Below, in pieces: positions 43,424-51,433 of a DNA stretch of 64,000 nt; the first letter of the stretch is position 1, and each line of letters begins with the position of its first letter. The stretch covers positions 109,758 through 173,757 of the forward strand of contig DIAF01000015.1 in assembly GCA_002414665.1 (NCBI GenBank), in the 5' to 3' direction. The translations under genes were made by a program, and so were the position numbers. The notes under the pieces are model-generated. The model searched no databases. It had not been told where the DNA came from and saw only the letters and a list, made by a program, of their open reading frames with translations. The stretch comes from Halieaceae bacterium UBA5085. GTDB taxonomy: Bacteria > Pseudomonadota > Gammaproteobacteria > Pseudomonadales > Halieaceae.

Positions 43424-44356
43424 ATGCCCCGCACCATTACCATTGCTACCCGAGAAAGCCCGCTTGCACTGTGGCAGGCTGAATTTGTCCGTGACGCTTT
43501 GCAGCGTGCACACCCCGGCCTTGATGTGCAGCTGTTGGGCATGACCTCGCGCGGGGACCAGTTGCTGGATGTGCCGCTGGCCAAGGTCGGCGGCAAGGGG
43601 CTGTTCGTGAAAGAACTGGAAACCGCACTGCTCGACGGCAGTGCGGATATTGCCGTGCACTCAATGAAGGACGTCCCCATGGCGTTCCCCGAGGGACTCT
43701 GCCTGGGCGTCATCTGTGCTCGGGAAGATCCCCGAGACGCCTTTGTCAGCAATCACTACGACAGTGTTGCCGCCCTGCCGCCGGGCAGTGTGGTAGGGAC
43801 TTCAAGCCTGCGCCGGGAGTGTCAGCTGCGCGCCGCGCGCCCGGACCTCGAAGTGCGGTTTCTGCGCGGCAATGTAAACACCCGCCTGCGCAAGCTGGAC
43901 GCCGGCGAGTATGACGCGATTATCCTGGCGACTGCCGGCCTGCTCCGTCTGGGCATGGCGGAGCGGATACGCCAGCGCATGCCAGTAGCGGATTCACTGC
44001 CAGCGGGCGGGCAGGGTGCGGTGGGTATCGAGCTGCGGAGTAATGATGCACAGCTGCTGGCACAGTTGCAGCCCCTGCACCACGCGCCGACCGCGCAGCG
44101 GGTGACCGCGGAGCGCGCGCTGAATCGCCGTCTGGAAGGCGGCTGCCAGGTACCGATTGCCTGCTACGCAGAATTCGAGTCCGGCGGAGAAACACTGTGG
44201 CTGCGCGGCCTGGTCGGGCAGCCGGATGGTGCGCGGCTGCTGCGTGCCGAAGGGCGCGCGCCGGTTGTCGAGGCCGAGGCGCTGGGGGTCGCTGTGGCCG
44301 AGGATTTGTTGGCACAGGGCGCGGGCGCCATACTGGCTGAGGTCTATGGGCGCTAG
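43424..44356 (+). CDS. hemC: Porphobilinogen deaminase (hydroxymethylbilane synthase)
   Basis: A 310-residue enzyme joining four porphobilinogen units into hydroxymethylbilane. The dipyrromethane cofactor cysteine is Cys241 in EGGCQVPIACYAE, with early ATRESPLALWQAE and VHSMKDVP motifs. It overlaps hemD by 11 bp, indicating tight coupling, and heads the hemC-hemD-hemX-hemY operon. The length is typical. Confidence 0.97.
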   Translation: MPRTITIATRESPLALWQAEFVRDALQRAHPGLDVQLLGMTSRGDQLLDVPLAKVGGKGLFVKELETALLDGSADIAVHSMKDVPMAFPEGLCLGVICAREDPRDAFVSNHYDSVAALPPGSVVGTSSLRRECQLRAARPDLEVRFLRGNVNTRLRKLDAGEYDAIILATAGLLRLGMAERIRQRMPVADSLPAGGQGAVGIELRSNDAQLLAQLQPLHHAPTAQRVTAERALNRRLEGGCQVPIACYAEFESGGETLWLRGLVGQPDGARLLRAEGRAPVVEAEALGVAVAEDLLAQGAGAILAEVYGR

Positions 44357-45122
44357 GTCGGTGCTGGTCACCCGCCCGGCGGGACAGGGCGACAAGCTGT
44401 GCAATGCGCTGAAGGCGCGCGGGTTCACAGCGCATCACCTGCCGTTTTTGGCCCTGGAGCCGGTGGTTCCGCTCCCGGCAGTCGAGAGGGCCCGTATCCT
44501 GAACCTCGACCGTGTAGAGCACGTCATTTTCATCAGTGCGAACGCGGTGAACTTCAGCCTGCCGGTCATTGAGGGCTACTGGCCGCAACTGCCGGCCGGT
44601 CTGCACTGGTACGCGGTGGGTGAGGGCACTGCCCGCGCGCTTGCCGCCTTCGATGTGGTGGCCCAGACCCCCGGGGAGAACATGAGCAGTGAAGGGTTGC
44701 TGGAACTGCCGGGCCTGCGTGACTGCGCCGGACAACGCGTGCTGATCGTCAAGGGGCAGGGCGGGCGCGACACGCTGCGCGAGGAACTTGAGCGGCGTGG
44801 CGCTCAGGTTGAAACCCTGACCTGCTACCGCCGTGTCCGCCCGCGCATGGCACCGGGCGAACTTGCCGCGCTGCTGGCACGGTGGCAGGTAGACCTGATT
44901 TGCATCAGCAGCGGCGAAGGCCTTGAGACCATGTTGGCGTTGCTTAGCCCCGCAGAAACCACTAAGTTACAGACAGTCACCTTGCTGTTGCCCTCGCGCC
45001 GCGTTGCGGATGCGGCGATGGCAGCGGGATTCCGGCATTGCCTGATTGCGGACAATGCGTCTGATGGCGCGATGCTGCGCGCGCTGGAGCGCTGGACCCC
45101 GGCTAAGGGAGAGAACATGTGA
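44346..45122 (+). CDS. hemD: Uroporphyrinogen-III synthase
   Basis: A 258-residue two-lobe enzyme that closes and isomerises hydroxymethylbilane to uroporphyrinogen III. The family is weakly conserved, but VLVTRPAGQGDKL at the start, the FISANAVNF segment, VLIVKGQGGRDTLREEL and YRRVRP fit. ATG at 44346 lies within the end of hemC. Its stop overlaps the hemX GTG start by 4 bp. Operon position supports the assignment. Confidence 0.92.
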   Translation: MGARSVLVTRPAGQGDKLCNALKARGFTAHHLPFLALEPVVPLPAVERARILNLDRVEHVIFISANAVNFSLPVIEGYWPQLPAGLHWYAVGEGTARALAAFDVVAQTPGENMSSEGLLELPGLRDCAGQRVLIVKGQGGRDTLREELERRGAQVETLTCYRRVRPRMAPGELAALLARWQVDLICISSGEGLETMLALLSPAETTKLQTVTLLLPSRRVADAAMAAGFRHCLIADNASDGAMLRALERWTPAKGENM

Positions 45123-46318
45123 GTGAAGAAAAAGACCTGACCGAAGCGCCCGCAACACCGGCTGCCGAGGCGCCGGTGGAGGAAAACACGGCGGCACAGG
45201 GAATCCCCGGCGACAAGCCTGCCGCGCCGACGCAGACGCCACCTGCTGCCCGTTCCGGCGGCGCGGTGGCGTGGTTGGCGTTGCTGTTGGCGGTGGGCCT
45301 GGGAGCTGCCGCCGGCTGGGCATTCTGGGAGGCTCAGGCGCGGGAAGCAGCCCTGTTGCAGCGTCTCGCAGAGCTGGAAGCGTCCGATACACCCTCGCAG
45401 GCGGTGGCTGCTGATGACTCGGCGCTGCGCGCTGAACTGCGTGCGCTTGAGCGCGATGTGCAGGATGCGCTGGAACAACGGCTGGATGCGCTGCAGCCCC
45501 GCTTGCAAAGTCAGGCGCTGTCGGTGCAGGAGCAGGCCTCACGGCTGGAGGCCCTGGAGTCGCGGTTGGCGGAGCAGCGTGCGGAACTGGCGCAGTTACG
45601 GGGTGGCGACCGCGACAGCTGGTTGCTGGCGGAAGTCGAGTATCTGCTGCGTCTGGCCAATCAGCGCCTGATCATGGCCGGCGATACGGCCTCCGCCCAG
45701 CGTCTGCTGCAGAGCGCGGACGGTATCCTGCGGCAACTGGACAGCGTGGGCCTGCACCCGGTACGCCGCGCAGTGGCCGAAGACCTCGCGGCCTTGCGCG
45801 CGCTGCCTGAGCTGGATGTCGAGGGTCTCTACCTGCGCCTCGGCGCGCTGGTCGATCAGGTCGCGGGATTGGTGATCTTCGAGCTGCCGCAGCGCGTGGG
45901 GGAGGACGAGGTCGCCCCCGCCGATACCTGGCAGCAGCGTCTGCAGCAGGGTTACCAACAGGCGTTGTCCACACTGTCACATTATATTGTCGTGCGCCGT
46001 CGCGAAGTGCCTGTCGAGGCGCTGGTGGACCCGCAGTGGGAGGGCCTGCTGCGCCAGAATCTGGTGATGCTGCTGCAGCAGGCACAGGTGGCGTTACTGT
46101 CGGGGAATCAAGCGCTTTATAGTGCCAGTCTGCAGCGCGCCAGGCGTTGGCTGATGGAGTTTTTCCTCGCTGATGAGGCGGCGGCAGCCGCTGCAGTGCG
46201 TGAGCTTGACGACCTGGCGGATGAGGTGATTGCCGTGTCATTGCCGGATATCTCCACATCGCTGGCCGCGCTGAAAACCTATACCGAGCCGCGCCTGCAG
46301 CGCGACGGAGCGCAGTAA
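45119..46318 (+). CDS. hemX: HemX-like membrane protein
   Basis: A 399-residue protein of the proteobacterial HemX family, whose exact role with haem synthesis is unproven. A charged Ala/Glu/Pro-rich N-terminus precedes one transmembrane helix (VAWLALLLAVGLGAAAGWAFW, about residues 52-72), then a periplasmic or coiled coil region rich in Leu/Gln/Glu and a conserved C-terminal domain with VEYLLRLANQRL and the LLRQNLVMLLQQAQ segment. The start is GTG at 45119, preceded by GGGAGA, overlapping hemD. It precedes hemY. Confidence 0.88.
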   Translation: MSEEKDLTEAPATPAAEAPVEENTAAQGIPGDKPAAPTQTPPAARSGGAVAWLALLLAVGLGAAAGWAFWEAQAREAALLQRLAELEASDTPSQAVAADDSALRAELRALERDVQDALEQRLDALQPRLQSQALSVQEQASRLEALESRLAEQRAELAQLRGGDRDSWLLAEVEYLLRLANQRLIMAGDTASAQRLLQSADGILRQLDSVGLHPVRRAVAEDLAALRALPELDVEGLYLRLGALVDQVAGLVIFELPQRVGEDEVAPADTWQQRLQQGYQQALSTLSHYIVVRRREVPVEALVDPQWEGLLRQNLVMLLQQAQVALLSGNQALYSASLQRARRWLMEFFLADEAAAAAAVRELDDLADEVIAVSLPDISTSLAALKTYTEPRLQRDGAQ

Positions 46319-46320
46319 CC

Positions 46321-47574
46321 ATGCGTGGGCTGCTGATACTGGCGCTGCTCGCCCTGCTGCTCGGGGTCGGGGTGGTTGCCCTGATCGAAAACCACCCCGG
46401 CTACGTGCTGATCGCCTATGGGCAGTACACGGTGGAAACCAGCCTGTGGGTAGGTCTGGTCCTGCTCGCCCTGATCGCACTCCTGCTGTACGCCGCCATC
46501 GCGCTGTTGCGCAAGGTGTTTGCCGGGCAGAGGTCCATTGCCGGCTGGTTGGGTCAGCGCAAGACGCGGCGTGCGGCCCGGCTGACGCACCGTGGCTTGA
46601 TCAATTTCATCGAAGGTAACTGGGAGCGTGCCCGGCGGCAGCTGGTTGGCGGCGCCGAGCACAGTGAAGTCCCCCTGCTCAACTACCTGATCGCGGCTCG
46701 CGCCAGTTTTCAACTGGACGAAGCGGACAAAATGCGCGAGTACCTGGGCATGGCAGAGCAGGCGGGTTCCGATGCGGGTATTGCCGTGGAACTGACCCAG
46801 GCCGAGCTGAAACTGCAGGGTGGTCAGTTCGAACAGGCGGTGGCGACGCTGGAGCGTGCGCGCCGCAATGCGGGGCGGCATCCCTACGTGCTGAAGTTGC
46901 TACACAAAGCCTACCACGGGCTGGAGGACTGGGATGCGCTGCTCAAGTTGTTACCAGAGTTGCGCAAACACGCCGTGCTGGACGAAACGGCACTGCTTGA
47001 CCTTGAGCGCACCGTGCACACGCAACTGCTGGAGGCCTGCGCCACAGCCGGTGGTGACTCTGCAGCGGTGGCCCTGCATCAGCGCTGGCAGGCAACGCCA
47101 GCGGCACTGCGGCAGGACAAGGTGGTGCTGCGCAGCTATGTGGGGTACCTGATCCACGCAGGGGATGCCGGCGGCGCGGCCAAGGTGATCCAGCGGGCAT
47201 TGAAACAGGATTGGGACGGCGACCTTGCGCGATTGTTCGGTTACGTGGACTTGCCGGATGCAGGGCGCCAGCTGGCCCAGGCAGAGGCGTGGCTGGCGGA
47301 TCACCCGCGCGACTACCAGTTACTGTTGACCCTGGGGAGACTCTCCTGCAGACACGAGCTGTGGGGCAAGGCGCGGGATTACTTCGAGAGCAGCTACCGG
47401 CAGCGTCGCACCCCTGAAGTCTGTGCGGAGTTGGGCCGTTTGCTGGCCGCACTGGGGGAGGATCGGGAGAGCGCCGTGTACTTCCGCGAGGGGTTGCTGT
47501 TGCGGGAAACCAGCCTGCCGCTGTTGCCCCAGCCCAAAAGGGCCGACACCAGTCCTGCAGCAGCCCGCCGCTAG
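46321..47574 (+). CDS. hemY: HemY-like TPR membrane protein
   Basis: A 417-residue protein of the gammaproteobacterial HemY type (not protoporphyrinogen oxidase). Two N-terminal transmembrane helices (LLILALLALLLGVGVVALI and LWVGLVLLALIALLLYAAI) precede a TPR-like helical region (GNWERARRQLVGGA, LFGYVDLPDAGRQLAQAE, GKARDYFESSYR). It follows hemX by 2 bp. Its function in late haem biosynthesis is unclear. The convergent ubiD gene ends 9 bp away. Confidence 0.9.
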   Translation: MRGLLILALLALLLGVGVVALIENHPGYVLIAYGQYTVETSLWVGLVLLALIALLLYAAIALLRKVFAGQRSIAGWLGQRKTRRAARLTHRGLINFIEGNWERARRQLVGGAEHSEVPLLNYLIAARASFQLDEADKMREYLGMAEQAGSDAGIAVELTQAELKLQGGQFEQAVATLERARRNAGRHPYVLKLLHKAYHGLEDWDALLKLLPELRKHAVLDETALLDLERTVHTQLLEACATAGGDSAAVALHQRWQATPAALRQDKVVLRSYVGYLIHAGDAGGAAKVIQRALKQDWDGDLARLFGYVDLPDAGRQLAQAEAWLADHPRDYQLLLTLGRLSCRHELWGKARDYFESSYRQRRTPEVCAELGRLLAALGEDRESAVYFREGLLLRETSLPLLPQPKRADTSPAAARR

Positions 47575-47583
47575 CCCCGGCGT

Positions 47584-49086
47584 CTAGCGCCGCCCGGAGT
47601 CGGGTCGTTCAATGCCCAGCTCATCCCACAGTGCGTCAACGCGGGCCTTGACTTCGCTGCTCATGACGATGGGGGTGCCCCACTCACGGTTCGTCTCGCC
47701 CGGCCACTTGTTGGTGGCATCAAAGCCCACCTTCGACCCGAGTCCCGCCACCGGAGAGGCAAAGTCGAGATAGTCGATGGGCGTGTTGTCGATGAAAACG
47801 CTGTCGCGCTGTGGATCCATACGCGTGGTCATGGCCCAGATGACGTCCTGCCAGTCACGGGCGTTCACATCTTCATCCGTCACGATGACAAATTTGGTGT
47901 ACATGAACTGGCGCAGGAAAGACCACACACCCAGCATCACGCGTTTCGCATGCCCGGGGTATTCCTTGCGCATGGTCACGATCGCCATGCGGTAGGAGCA
48001 GCCCTCGGGCGGCAGATAGAAATCGACAATCTCCGGAAATTGTTTCTGCAGGATCGGCACGAAGACCTCATTCAGTGCCAGGCCGAGAATGGCGGGTTCG
48101 TCCGGAGGCCGTCCGGTATAGGTGCTGTGGTATATCGGGTCCTCGCGGTGCGTAATGGCCTCCACCGTAAACACCGGGAAGCGCTCGACTTCGTTGTAAT
48201 AGCCGGTGTGGTCACCGAAGGGGCCTTCGTCGGCCATTTCTCCGGGTTCCAGATACCCCTCAAGGATGAACTCGGCGCTGGCCGGTACCTGTAATCCGTG
48301 TTTCCGGCAGCCCTCGGTGTAGCATTCGGTCAGTTCGGTCTTGGCGCCGCGCAGCAGGCCGGCAAAGGCGTACTCCGACAGGCTGTCCGGGACTGGAGTG
48401 ACCGCACCCAGTGTGGTGGCCGGGTCCGCGCCCAGGGCAATGGCGACAGGGTAGCGGCTGCCGGGGTTCTGCAGTTGCCAGTCGCGGTAGTCCAGCGCAC
48501 CGCCGCGGTGTGACAGCCAGCGCAGGATCAATTTATTGCGCCCGATGAGTTGCATGCGGTAGATGCCGAGATTCTGCCGGGTCTTGTTCGGCCCGCGCGT
48601 AATCACCAGGGGCCAGGTGACCAGTGGCCCGGCATCGCCGGGCCAGCAGGTCTGAATGGGAAGTTGATAGAGATCCACGTCGTCGCCACTTTTGGCGTGG
48701 AACTGGCACGGCGCGTTGCGTACCAGCCTGGGTCCCATGTTCATCACCTGTTTAAGCAGCGGTGCTTTTTCCCAGGCATCACGCAGCCCTTTGGGCGGGT
48801 CGGGCTGGCGCAGGTAGGCGAGGATCTCCCCTATCTCCCGCAGCGCCTGCACGTTCTCGGCGCCCATGCCCAGGGCAACCCGGGTCTGCGTGCCGAATAA
48901 ATTGGCGAGTACCGGAATGCGGCTGCCTTTCGGGTTCTCGAACAGCAGTGCTGGCCCACCCGCGCGCAGCGTGCGGTCGGCAATTTCTGTCATTTCGAGA
49001 TGGGGATCAATTTCCTGCCGGATACGCACCAGTTCACCGCGCTGTTCAAGTGCAGTGATGAATTCGCGAAGGTCTTTGTAGGTCAC
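47584..49086 (-). CDS. ubiD: UbiD-family decarboxylase (ubiquinone synthesis)
   Basis: A 500-residue prenylated-flavin decarboxylase acting on 3-octaprenyl-4-hydroxybenzoate in ubiquinone biosynthesis. Features are YKDLREFITALEQRGELVRI at the start, RGPNKTRQNLGIYRMQ and the conserved E-x3-E-type block DEGPFGDHTGYYNE. The start is GTG at 49086, with AGGA spaced six bases; the first in-frame ATG upstream lacks support. The length of about 500 matches UbiD of gammaproteobacteria. It lies downstream of rho on the same strand, a Pseudomonas-like order. Confidence 0.94.
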   Translation of the reverse strand: MTYKDLREFITALEQRGELVRIRQEIDPHLEMTEIADRTLRAGGPALLFENPKGSRIPVLANLFGTQTRVALGMGAENVQALREIGEILAYLRQPDPPKGLRDAWEKAPLLKQVMNMGPRLVRNAPCQFHAKSGDDVDLYQLPIQTCWPGDAGPLVTWPLVITRGPNKTRQNLGIYRMQLIGRNKLILRWLSHRGGALDYRDWQLQNPGSRYPVAIALGADPATTLGAVTPVPDSLSEYAFAGLLRGAKTELTECYTEGCRKHGLQVPASAEFILEGYLEPGEMADEGPFGDHTGYYNEVERFPVFTVEAITHREDPIYHSTYTGRPPDEPAILGLALNEVFVPILQKQFPEIVDFYLPPEGCSYRMAIVTMRKEYPGHAKRVMLGVWSFLRQFMYTKFVIVTDEDVNARDWQDVIWAMTTRMDPQRDSVFIDNTPIDYLDFASPVAGLGSKVGFDATNKWPGETNREWGTPIVMSSEVKARVDALWDELGIERPDSGRR

Positions 49087-49166
49087 AGGCTGTCCTGGCG
49101 GGTGTTGCGGGGGAGGGGACAGTATAGCGCGCAGCGGAGCCGGCCCACGCCAGCTCCGCATTAACT

Positions 49167-50435
49167 TTATTTGCGTTTCATGGACATGAAGAATTCGTCG
49201 TTGGTCTTGGTGTCCCGGAGTTTGTCGAGCAGGAACTCAATCGCCGGGCCATCTTCCATGCTGTGCAGCAGCTTGCGCAGAATCCACATGCGCTGCAGTT
49301 CTTCCTCGCCGGTGAGCAGTTCCTCGCGGCGGGTGCCGGAGCGACGGATGTTGATGGCGGGGTAGACCCGCTTTTCGGCGATCTTGCGGTCCAGGTGCAG
49401 CTCCATATTGCCGGTGCCCTTGAACTCTTCGTAAATCACCTCATCCATTTTCGAACCGGTGTCGACCAGCGCTGTGGCGATAATCGACAGGCTGCCGCCT
49501 TCTTCGATGTTGCGCGCCGCGCCAAAAAACCGTTTGGGGCGCTCCAGGGCGTGAGCATCGACACCGCCGGTGAGGACCTTGCCGGAACTCGGCACCACCG
49601 TGTTGTAGGCGCGCGCCAGGCGGGTGATGGAATCCAGCAGGATCACGACATCGCGCTTGTGCTCCACCAGCCGCTTGGCTTTCTCGATGACCATATCGGC
49701 CACCTGCACGTGCCGCGAGGGTGGTTCGTCGAAGGTGGAAGCAACCACTTCGGCGCCACGCACACCCACGGTGCGCTGCATGTCGGTGACCTCTTCCGGT
49801 CGCTCATCAATCAACAACACGATGATGTAGCACTCGGGATTGTTGGTCAGGATGGCCTGGGCGATGCTTTGCATGATGACCGTCTTGCCGGCCTTGGGCG
49901 GCGCCACCAGCAAGCCGCGCTGGCCCTTGCCGATGGGTGCCACCAGGTCGATGACGCGACCAATCAGGTCCTCAGTGCTGCCGTTGCCCTTCTCCAGCTT
50001 CAGTCGCTGATCGGCAAACAGCGGCGTCAGGTTCTCGAAGAGAATCTTGTGCTTCGCGTTCTCCGGGCGGTTGAAGTTGATTTCACTGACTTTGAGCAGC
50101 GCGAAGTAGCGTTCGCTGTCCTTCGGTGGGCGTATCTTGCCGGAAATGCTGTCCCCCGTGCGCAGGTTGAAGCGGCGGATCTGGCTGGGTGATACGTAAA
50201 TGTCGTCCGGCCCGGCGAGGTAGGAGCTGTCGGCGGAGCGCAGGAAACCGAAGCCATCCTGCAGGATTTCCAGAACCCCATCGCCGGAAATGTCCTCGCC
50301 ACTTTTTGCGTGGCGCTTGAGGATGGCGAAAATGATGTCCTGCTTGCGGGACCGGGCCATGTTTTCGAGGCCGATCTCTTTCGCAATATCGATCAGTTCC
50401 TGCGTGGATTTGGTTTTTAGGTCAGTTAGATTCAT
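49167..50435 (-). CDS. rho: Transcription termination factor Rho
   Basis: A 422-residue RNA-dependent hexameric helicase that ends transcription. It contains the N-terminal Rho domain (MNLTDLKTKSTQELIDIAKE), RNA-binding cold-shock-like region GFGFLRSADSSYLAGPDDIYVSPSQIRRF, Walker A APPKAGKT and Walker B VVILLDSITRLAR with the Q-loop region. The length matches E. coli Rho (419). A roughly 230-bp leader upstream contains hairpins, including GCACGG/CCGTGC at about 50558-50571, which may serve autoregulation. It lies downstream of trxA as in many gammaproteobacteria. Confidence 0.98.
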   Translation of the reverse strand: MNLTDLKTKSTQELIDIAKEIGLENMARSRKQDIIFAILKRHAKSGEDISGDGVLEILQDGFGFLRSADSSYLAGPDDIYVSPSQIRRFNLRTGDSISGKIRPPKDSERYFALLKVSEINFNRPENAKHKILFENLTPLFADQRLKLEKGNGSTEDLIGRVIDLVAPIGKGQRGLLVAPPKAGKTVIMQSIAQAILTNNPECYIIVLLIDERPEEVTDMQRTVGVRGAEVVASTFDEPPSRHVQVADMVIEKAKRLVEHKRDVVILLDSITRLARAYNTVVPSSGKVLTGGVDAHALERPKRFFGAARNIEEGGSLSIIATALVDTGSKMDEVIYEEFKGTGNMELHLDRKIAEKRVYPAINIRRSGTRREELLTGEEELQRMWILRKLLHSMEDGPAIEFLLDKLRDTKTNDEFFMSMKRK

Positions 50436-50618
50436 AGAGGAGCGCTGAGTTGTTGTTCGGGGAAGACGTTCAATGCAAACGAACGCGCTGCCGGAAGGCC
50501 GGCCAGAGGCGACGTGAATGCAGCGTTAAATCGTTGGGTGGCAGAGTTATTATCGCGGCACGGGGCCGTGCAACGAAACCGAATGTAGCACGCTGTGCTG
50601 GAGGCGTCTAGGATTTTT

Positions 50619-50653
50619 GGCCCGCCTGTCCTGCACAGCTCGACAGGCGGGCC
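50619..50653. repeat. Perfect 12-base inverted repeat between rho and trxA
   Basis: GGCCCGCCTGTC (50619-50630) and GACAGGCGGGCC (50642-50653) form a perfect stem around an 11-base loop, 14 bp after the trxA stop codon on the minus strand. On that strand the stem is followed by A residues, not U, so a standard intrinsic terminator is unlikely; transcript protection or an attenuator before rho are possible. Confidence 0.7.
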
Positions 50654-50666
50654 AGGGCACTGTGTC

Positions 50667-50993
50667 CTAGATGACTTCCTTGATGAAGTCCACGAGCTGG
50701 CTCTTGGACAGGGCGCCGACCTTGGTCGCTTCGGCGCTGCCACCTTTGAACAGGATCAGTGTCGGGATACCACGAATGCCGAATTTCGGCGGAATGTCGG
50801 GATTGGCATCCACATCCACTTTGCAGACCTTGAGTTTGCCCGCGTATTCACTGGCAATTTCGTCCAGCACGGGGGCGATCATCTTGCAGGGGCCACACCA
50901 CTCCGCCCAGAAATCAACCAGTACCGGCAGGTCGGAATTGAGGACGTCGGCGTCAAAACTTGCATCGCTGACGTGTACGATGTTTTCGCTCAT
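50667..50993 (-). CDS. trxA: Thioredoxin
   Basis: A 108-residue cytoplasmic dithiol reductant with the WCGPC active site (Cys33, Cys36) inside FWAEWCGPCKM and the cis-proline motif GIRGIPTLILFKGG. The ATG at 50993 has GGAGAG upstream; longer in-frame starts would add a non-thioredoxin tail. It lies immediately upstream of rho on the same strand. Confidence 0.98.
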   Translation of the reverse strand: MSENIVHVSDASFDADVLNSDLPVLVDFWAEWCGPCKMIAPVLDEIASEYAGKLKVCKVDVDANPDIPPKFGIRGIPTLILFKGGSAEATKVGALSKSQLVDFIKEVI

Positions 50994-51136
50994 GGTGCTC
51001 TCCAGTTGCTGTGGCGTTGGTACGGCAGCACATCCGCCGCGGTTCACCGCCCGTCGATGAGGCGCAATGATACCATTGGGTAATGTGCGTACAACCGGCG
51101 GCCAGGAGTTTTTCGTTATGACCTTATGCCTTGCGC

Positions 51137-51433
51137 ATGGCTGAGAGCGGCGTGATTGCGACTGAATCGACCTGGGTGGTGTACCTGTTGCGGTGCGTCG
51201 ATGGCAGCCTGTACACCGGCGTCACTGTCGACATGCGGCGGCGGCTGGCCCAGCATAACGGCGAGCGTAGCGGTGGGCCGCGTTACACTCGCGGGCGGCG
51301 TCCTGTGCAGCTGCTCTGGAGTGAGCCGGCGGCGGACCGGGCGACGGCCCAGCGCCGGGAAGCAGCCATCAAACGCCTGTCCCGTGATGCCAAGCTCGCC
51401 CTGTGCCGGGACGCTGTCATCCCGGTGCCGTAA
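51137..51433 (+). CDS. GIY-YIG nuclease superfamily protein
   Basis: A 98-residue single-domain GIY-YIG protein of the YhbQ type. The domain opens VVYLLRCVDGSLYTGVT with the paired motif, followed by an arginine in DMRRRLAQHN, GGPRYTRGRRPV and the conserved Glu of RREAAIKRLSR. It probably acts on DNA or RNA in repair or stress response, but no activity is established for this subgroup. The ATG at 51137 is preferred over TTG at 51131. Its last 17 bases overlap the end of the convergent ABC-F gene. Confidence 0.86.
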   Translation: MAESGVIATESTWVVYLLRCVDGSLYTGVTVDMRRRLAQHNGERSGGPRYTRGRRPVQLLWSEPAADRATAQRREAAIKRLSRDAKLALCRDAVIPVP

